DNA of 7,674 bases from assembly GCA_021812735.1 (NCBI GenBank), contig JAKAMV010000471.1, positions 1-7,674 on the forward strand, given 5' to 3'. Below, piece after piece: positions 6,307 to 7,674 of this stretch. Each line of letters opens with the position of its first letter. Within the stretch, counting starts at the first letter, position 1. Below the pieces are notes generated by a model, which was given only the letters and a program-made list of their open reading frames with translations, had not been told where the DNA came from and made no database searches. The DNA is from Chloroflexota bacterium (GTDB taxonomy: Bacteria; Chloroflexota; Limnocylindria; Limnocylindrales; CSP1-4). Made by a program: the position numbers and the translations under genes.

Positions 6307-7153
6307 CGCTGCCGGAGCGCAGGTCCAGCACCCGGCCCCAGTGCAGCAGCCGGACGGCCACCAGCACGCCGAATGCGGCGAGCACCAGGATCGAAGCCGC
6401 CGCGATGGACGTGTCGAGGTTGCCCGACTGGAACTCGCTGTAGACCACGAGCGGCAGCGTCTGCGTGTGCCCCTCCACGTTGCCGGCGAACATGATGGTC
6501 GCCCCGAACTCGCCCAGCGCCCGCGCCCAGGCCATCACCAGCCCGGCGGTGAGCGCGGTGCCGGCCAGCGGCACCGTGATGTGGGCGAACAGCTGGCGCT
6601 CGGACGCGCCGTCGACCCGGGCGGCGTCCTCGAGATCGTGGTCGACGCCGGAGAAGCCGGTGCGGGCCGAGCGGATGAAGAACGGGGCGGCGACGAACCA
6701 CTGGGCGATCACCACCGCGGCGGTCGTGAACGGCAGCTCGACGCCGATGACGCGCAAAGGCGGGCCGAGCAGGCCGTTGCGGCCGAGGAGGAGCAGCAGC
6801 GCCAGCGCCGCGACCGACGGCGGCAGCACGATCGGCAGGTCGATCACGGTCTCGAGCAGCACGGCGCCGCGGAACCGTCGGCGGGCCAGGAGCAGGGCGA
6901 GCGGCGTCCCGAGCGCCACCATCAGGACGAGGCTGGCGGCGGTGGTGACGAGGCTCAGGGTCAGCGCGTCCATCACCACGCGCATGCCCGCGGCGGCGGC
7001 GAGGGAGCCGTCGAGCAGCGCCCGAACCACGAGGGCCGCGACCGGCAGGCCGAGGACCGCGGCCACCGCGACGGCGAGCACCGTCACGGACGGGCTGGAG
7101 TCGAGCCGGATCCCGCGGGCACGGGATGACGGGGTGATGGCGGGGGCCGTCAC
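6302..7153 (-). CDS. modB: Molybdate ABC transporter permease ModB
   Basis: This 283-residue membrane protein is the permease through which molybdate (or tungstate) bound by ModA enters the cell. It has about six hydrophobic helices (roughly 22-45, 63-90, 100-124, 140-163, 196-216 and 248-270). The cytoplasmic EAA loop that contacts the ATPase is at about 175-200: EDAARVDGASERQLFAHITV, followed by PLAG. The signature RALGEFGATIMFAGNVEGHT follows, with TLPL and a SGNLD segment, as in ModB/CysTW-type permeases. The GTG start at 7153 lies seven bases after the modA stop, so the two genes form one operon and are probably translationally coupled. A GTG some 22 codons further in is a possible alternative. 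No modC follows: downstream is a convergent operon. The substrate call leans on the adjacent modA. Confidence 0.9.
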   Translation of the reverse strand: MTAPAITPSSRARGIRLDSSPSVTVLAVAVAAVLGLPVAALVVRALLDGSLAAAAGMRVVMDALTLSLVTTAASLVLMVALGTPLALLLARRRFRGAVLLETVIDLPIVLPPSVAALALLLLLGRNGLLGPPLRVIGVELPFTTAAVVIAQWFVAAPFFIRSARTGFSGVDHDLEDAARVDGASERQLFAHITVPLAGTALTAGLVMAWARALGEFGATIMFAGNVEGHTQTLPLVVYSEFQSGNLDTSIAAASILVLAAFGVLVAVRLLHWGRVLDLRSGSG

Positions 7154-7160
7154 GCGCGGC

Positions 7161-7674
7161 TCACGGCGACGGGGGCAGGAACCCGAATCCCGCCAGCACG
7201 GCGTGCCCGCTGCTGCCCGCGAGCCAGGCGAGGAACGCGGCCGCGGCCGCCCGGTGCGCCGACGCCTTGACGACGACGCCGCCATAGGACGCCGGGACAT
7301 TCTCCGGGGCGGGGATGTCGATGGTGGCGACCGTGTCGGACGACTTCGCGTCGGTGACGTAGACGACGCCGGCGTCGCCCTCGCCGAGACCGACCTTCGC
7401 CAGCAGCGCCCCCACGTTGTCCTCCCGCGAGACGACATTGGCGGCATATCTGGCGGCGAAGCCGGCGCCGTAGGCCGGCAGCGCGGCGACCTTGGCCAGC
7501 CACTCGGCCGTGTACTTCTCGACGGGCACGCCGACCGCCGCGGCGATGACCTTGACGCCGCTCCTGCCGAGGTCGACGGGGCTGGTGATCCCGGCCGGGT
7601 TCGCGGTCGGGACGACGACCGTCAGCTCGTTGCCCGCGAACACCGTCATGCCTCCGGACGCCAGTCCCGCCTCG
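7161..7674 (-). CDS. modA: Molybdate-binding lipoprotein/periplasmic protein ModA, C-terminal part
   Basis: The frame is open to the right edge, so the N-terminus and signal peptide are outside the window; 170 residues are visible. They match the second half of ModA-type binding proteins, which capture molybdate or tungstate outside the membrane and deliver it to ModB. Recognisable segments in order are FAGNELTVVVPTANPAGI, DLGRSGVKVI, VPVEKYTAEWLAKV (usual form PxGxYA), REDNVGALLAKVGLGEGDAG with VVYVTDA, YGGVVVKAS, AAAAFLAWLAGSSG and the terminal GFGFLPP. An internal ATG at 7649 is not the start, because the coding pattern (EAGLASGG) continues upstream of it. The oxyanion-binding residues of the first lobe cannot be checked here. 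Its stop lies seven bases before modB. Confidence 0.88.
   Translation of the reverse strand, partial: EAGLASGGMTVFAGNELTVVVPTANPAGITSPVDLGRSGVKVIAAAVGVPVEKYTAEWLAKVAALPAYGAGFAARYAANVVSREDNVGALLAKVGLGEGDAGVVYVTDAKSSDTVATIDIPAPENVPASYGGVVVKASAHRAAAAAFLAWLAGSSGHAVLAGFGFLPPSP

Noticed and set aside
6341..7129. 262-codon plus-strand frame opposite modB
   Set aside because: It is rich in Gln, His, Glu, Arg and Gly with no domain pattern, a usual antisense artefact of a hydrophobic GC-rich permease gene.

Overview
The window is very GC-rich, densely coded and uses GTG starts. It looks like a chromosome segment of a high-GC bacterium, most likely Actinomycetota or a high-GC Chloroflexota lineage. 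That placement rests on protein flavour and codon use only and could not be narrowed. No rRNA, tRNA or CRISPR array is visible.

Layout, left to right. (1) Bases 1-94, minus strand: the first 31 codons of a saccharopine-dehydrogenase-like NAD(P)-binding oxidoreductase running off the left edge. (2) Bases 95-436: a divergent intergenic region with GC-rich inverted repeats and one weak -10-like box. (3) Bases 437-4075, plus strand: a 1212-residue membrane-anchored c-di-GMP receptor/phosphodiesterase, with about 10 membrane helices, four PAS domains, a GAF and an EAL domain that keeps its catalytic residues. There is no GGDEF domain. (4) Bases 4260-5647: a complete IS256-family insertion sequence of 1388 bp. 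It has imperfect 29-bp terminal inverted repeats (23 of 29 matching) and a perfect 8-bp target duplication (CCGGGCCG). Its transposase reading frame is open end to end, but two opposite indels in C-runs put the segment carrying the first catalytic Asp out of frame. (5) Bases 5720-6276, plus strand: two small unknown genes overlapping by ATGA, preceded by an 11-bp direct repeat resembling a Pho box. (6) Bases 6302-7674, minus strand: modB and the C-terminal part of modA, a molybdate ABC transporter whose ATPase gene modC is not next to modB.

The genes do not form one pathway. The c-di-GMP protein stands alone, the IS landed in the gap between it and the small operon, and the small operon converges on modAB with 25 bp between stop codons. 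The points most worth a second look are the double-frameshifted transposase with precise insertion footprints, the unknown two-gene operon with its Pho-box-like repeat, and modAB without modC. I found no clear evidence of a wholly new system.
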